Source of the DNA: Mesorhizobium sp. WSM2240
GTDB taxonomy: Bacteria; Pseudomonadota; Alphaproteobacteria; Rhizobiales; Rhizobiaceae
DNA: 64,000 nucleotides
Direction of reading: 5' to 3'
Assembly: GCF_040438645.1 (NCBI RefSeq)
Contig: NZ_CP159253.1
Location: 5,384,501-5,448,500, forward strand
The translations under genes and the position numbers were made by a program. The notes beneath the pieces were generated by a model, which saw only the letters and a list, made by a program, of their open reading frames with translations, searched no databases and was not told the origin of the DNA. Positions 62,708-64,000 of this stretch are shown piece by piece (the first letter of the stretch is position 1; every line of letters starts with the position of its first letter).

Positions 62708-63706
62708 GTGGGCTCGCTGAAAATCGAAAACATCAAGAAATCCTTTGGCGCGGTCGAGGTCCTGAAAGGCATCGACCTCGAAGTGAAGGACGGCGAGTTC
62801 GTCGTCTTCGTCGGCCCGTCAGGCTGCGGCAAGTCCACGCTGCTCCGCATCATTGCGGGGCTCGAGGATTTGACCTCAGGCGGAGTGCTGATCGACGGCG
62901 TCAATGTCGGCAACGTGCCGCCGGCCAAGCGCGGCATCGCCATGGTGTTCCAGACCTATGCGCTCTACCCGCATTTGACCGTGAAGAACAATATGAGCCT
63001 TGGCCTCAAGCAGGCCGGCGCACCGGCCGACGAGATCGCGCGTCGCGTCGGCGTCGCCTCGTCGATGCTATCGCTCGAGCCCTATCTCGAGCGCCGGCCT
63101 GCTGAACTCTCCGGCGGCCAGCGCCAGCGTGTCGCGATCGGCCGGGCAGTGGTGCGCGAACCCAAGCTTTTCCTGTTCGACGAGCCGCTGTCGAACCTCG
63201 ACGCGGCGCTGCGCGTCAACACTAGGCTGGAGATCGCCCAGCTTCACCGCCGGCTCGCCGCGACCATGATTTACGTTACCCATGACCAAGTCGAGGCGAT
63301 GACCCTGGCCGACAAGATCGTCGTGCTCAACAACGGCCAGATCGAGCAGGTCGGCGCGCCGATGGAGCTATACAATTCGCCGGCAAACGAATTCGTGGCC
63401 GGCTTCATCGGCTCGCCCAAGATGAACTTCATCGACGGTGCGCGCCTTGGCGAGACTGCAAAAACCCTCGGCGTCCGCCCCGAACACATCACCGTCGACC
63501 CCAATGCCGGCACCTGGAAAGGCACCGTCATCCATGCCGAACATCTCGGCGCCGACACCAACCTCTATATCGACACGGAAAAAGCCGGCCTGCTGACGGT
63601 GCGTATTTTCGGCGTCTACGATGCGGAGCCGGGCGCAGCGATCTATGCCACGCCCGATCCGGCCAGAACCTATCGCTTCGGCGCGGACGGCCGCACGCTG
63701 GCTTGA
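62708..63706 (+). CDS. Sugar ABC transporter ATPase (UgpC/MalK-type)
   Basis: 332 residues from a GTG at 62708. Walker [10 protein letters not shown] (about 38-46), signature LSGGQRQRV (about 135-143), Walker [13 protein letters not shown], and a short C-terminal TOBE domain (GVRPEHITV). Completes the amino-sugar importer. It follows the oxidoreductase by 18 bases. Confidence 0.93.
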   Translation: MGSLKIENIKKSFGAVEVLKGIDLEVKDGEFVVFVGPSGCGKSTLLRIIAGLEDLTSGGVLIDGVNVGNVPPAKRGIAMVFQTYALYPHLTVKNNMSLGLKQAGAPADEIARRVGVASSMLSLEPYLERRPAELSGGQRQRVAIGRAVVREPKLFLFDEPLSNLDAALRVNTRLEIAQLHRRLAATMIYVTHDQVEAMTLADKIVVLNNGQIEQVGAPMELYNSPANEFVAGFIGSPKMNFIDGARLGETAKTLGVRPEHITVDPNAGTWKGTVIHAEHLGADTNLYIDTEKAGLLTVRIFGVYDAEPGAAIYATPDPARTYRFGADGRTLA

Positions 63707-63759
63707 AAGCGGGCCTTGTTCATCGCATCGTCTGAATCGCAAGAACCACGAGGACGAGG

Positions 63760-64000
63760 ATGGACCACGCCAAGATTGCCGGCATAGCTGACTGGATCGT
63801 TCGGCGCGGTCTGGCTGGCGACGACGAGACGAGCCTGTTGCAGGGATTCTGCACGCGCTGCGTCGATGCGGGTCTCGGAATTTCGGATGGGACGGCGATC
63901 ATCGATACGCTGCATCCGGTTTATGAGGGACGCGTCTTCTTCTGGAGCGGCGACAATCCTCTCGATGCCCGCGTGACGGAATACGAGCCGACCGCAGCAA
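63760..64000 (+). CDS. N-terminus of a probable class III adenylate/guanylate cyclase (truncated by window edge)
   Basis: An open frame from the ATG at 63760 (GAGGACGAGG just upstream) runs off the window; 80 codons are visible. The translation begins MDHAKIAGIADWIVRRGLAG, then LLQGFCTRCVDAGLGIS and IIDTLHPVYEGRVFFW, which is the N-terminal module that precedes the cyclase domain in many rhizobial adenylate cyclases. The cyclase domain itself would lie beyond base 64000, so the identification rests on this N-terminal pattern alone. Confidence 0.7.
   Translation, partial: MDHAKIAGIADWIVRRGLAGDDETSLLQGFCTRCVDAGLGISDGTAIIDTLHPVYEGRVFFWSGDNPLDARVTEYEPTAA

Overview
This window looks like a chromosomal segment of an alphaproteobacterium of the order Rhizobiales, most like Mesorhizobium and other Phyllobacteriaceae. 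The reasons are high GC content, a Caulobacter/rhizobium-type tad (cpa) pilus locus, a PE-LIG-POL LigD ligase, an alpha-r7-like small RNA beside polA, rhizobial-type mosaic palindromic repeats, and a GlcNAc/MurNAc cluster whose order matches one I recall from Sinorhizobium. No rRNA, tRNA, CRISPR array, prophage or insertion sequence was seen.

Layout. Bases 1-6516 hold the right part of a tad/cpa pilus operon: secretin cpaC (cut by the left edge), a small lipoprotein, cpaE, cpaF, tadB, tadC and the TPR lipoprotein tadD. Bases 6542-16129 look stress-related: a small membrane protein, a GlsB-like protein, a GT20 / glycogen-debranching-like / GT4 cluster, ligD and a small hydrophilic protein. Several of these have GGAAC-N16/17-NGTT sequences resembling promoters of the general stress sigma factor EcfG. 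Bases 16273-26094 carry zur, polA (with an apparently broken proofreading site), an sRNA gene, an M20 peptidase, a short RNase D-like nuclease, a secreted small protein, a class A PBP behind a CtrA-like box, and an SDR.

Bases 26146-38818 form the most unusual region. A translationally coupled minus-strand operon encodes a three-domain molybdenum hydroxylase (FAD protein plus a fused 2Fe-2S/Mo protein), a 6-hydroxynicotinate reductase-like Fe-S protein broken by one missing G, a UPF0280 (ApbE-superfamily) protein, a DUF1185 'amino acid synthesis' protein and a MarR regulator. Beside it lie a divergent nicotinamidase gene (pncA) and a full branched-chain-amino-acid-type ABC importer. A similar operator-like motif precedes the hydroxylase operon and the importer operon. 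I infer a pathway for import, hydroxylation and reduction of an N-heterocycle such as nicotinate; the substrate is unproven.

Bases 38965-50459 contain an unknown polytopic membrane protein, pncB, and a LysR / agmatinase-family / polyamine-type ABC / nitrilase-family locus that would suit a guanidino compound or polyamine, followed by a MATE exporter. Bases 50750-64000 contain a TolB-like propeller and an amino-sugar locus: FGGY kinase, nagA, SIS deaminase/isomerase, GntR regulator and GlcNAc-kinase-like protein on the minus strand, and divergently murQ, a sugar ABC importer, a Gfo/Idh/MocA oxidoreductase and the ATPase. Two nearly identical TTGGTAT tandem operators sit in the divergent promoter. 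The window ends inside a probable class III adenylate cyclase gene. Intergenic palindromic repeats follow both ABC binding-protein genes that lead multi-gene operons on the plus strand, as expected for mRNA-stabilising elements.
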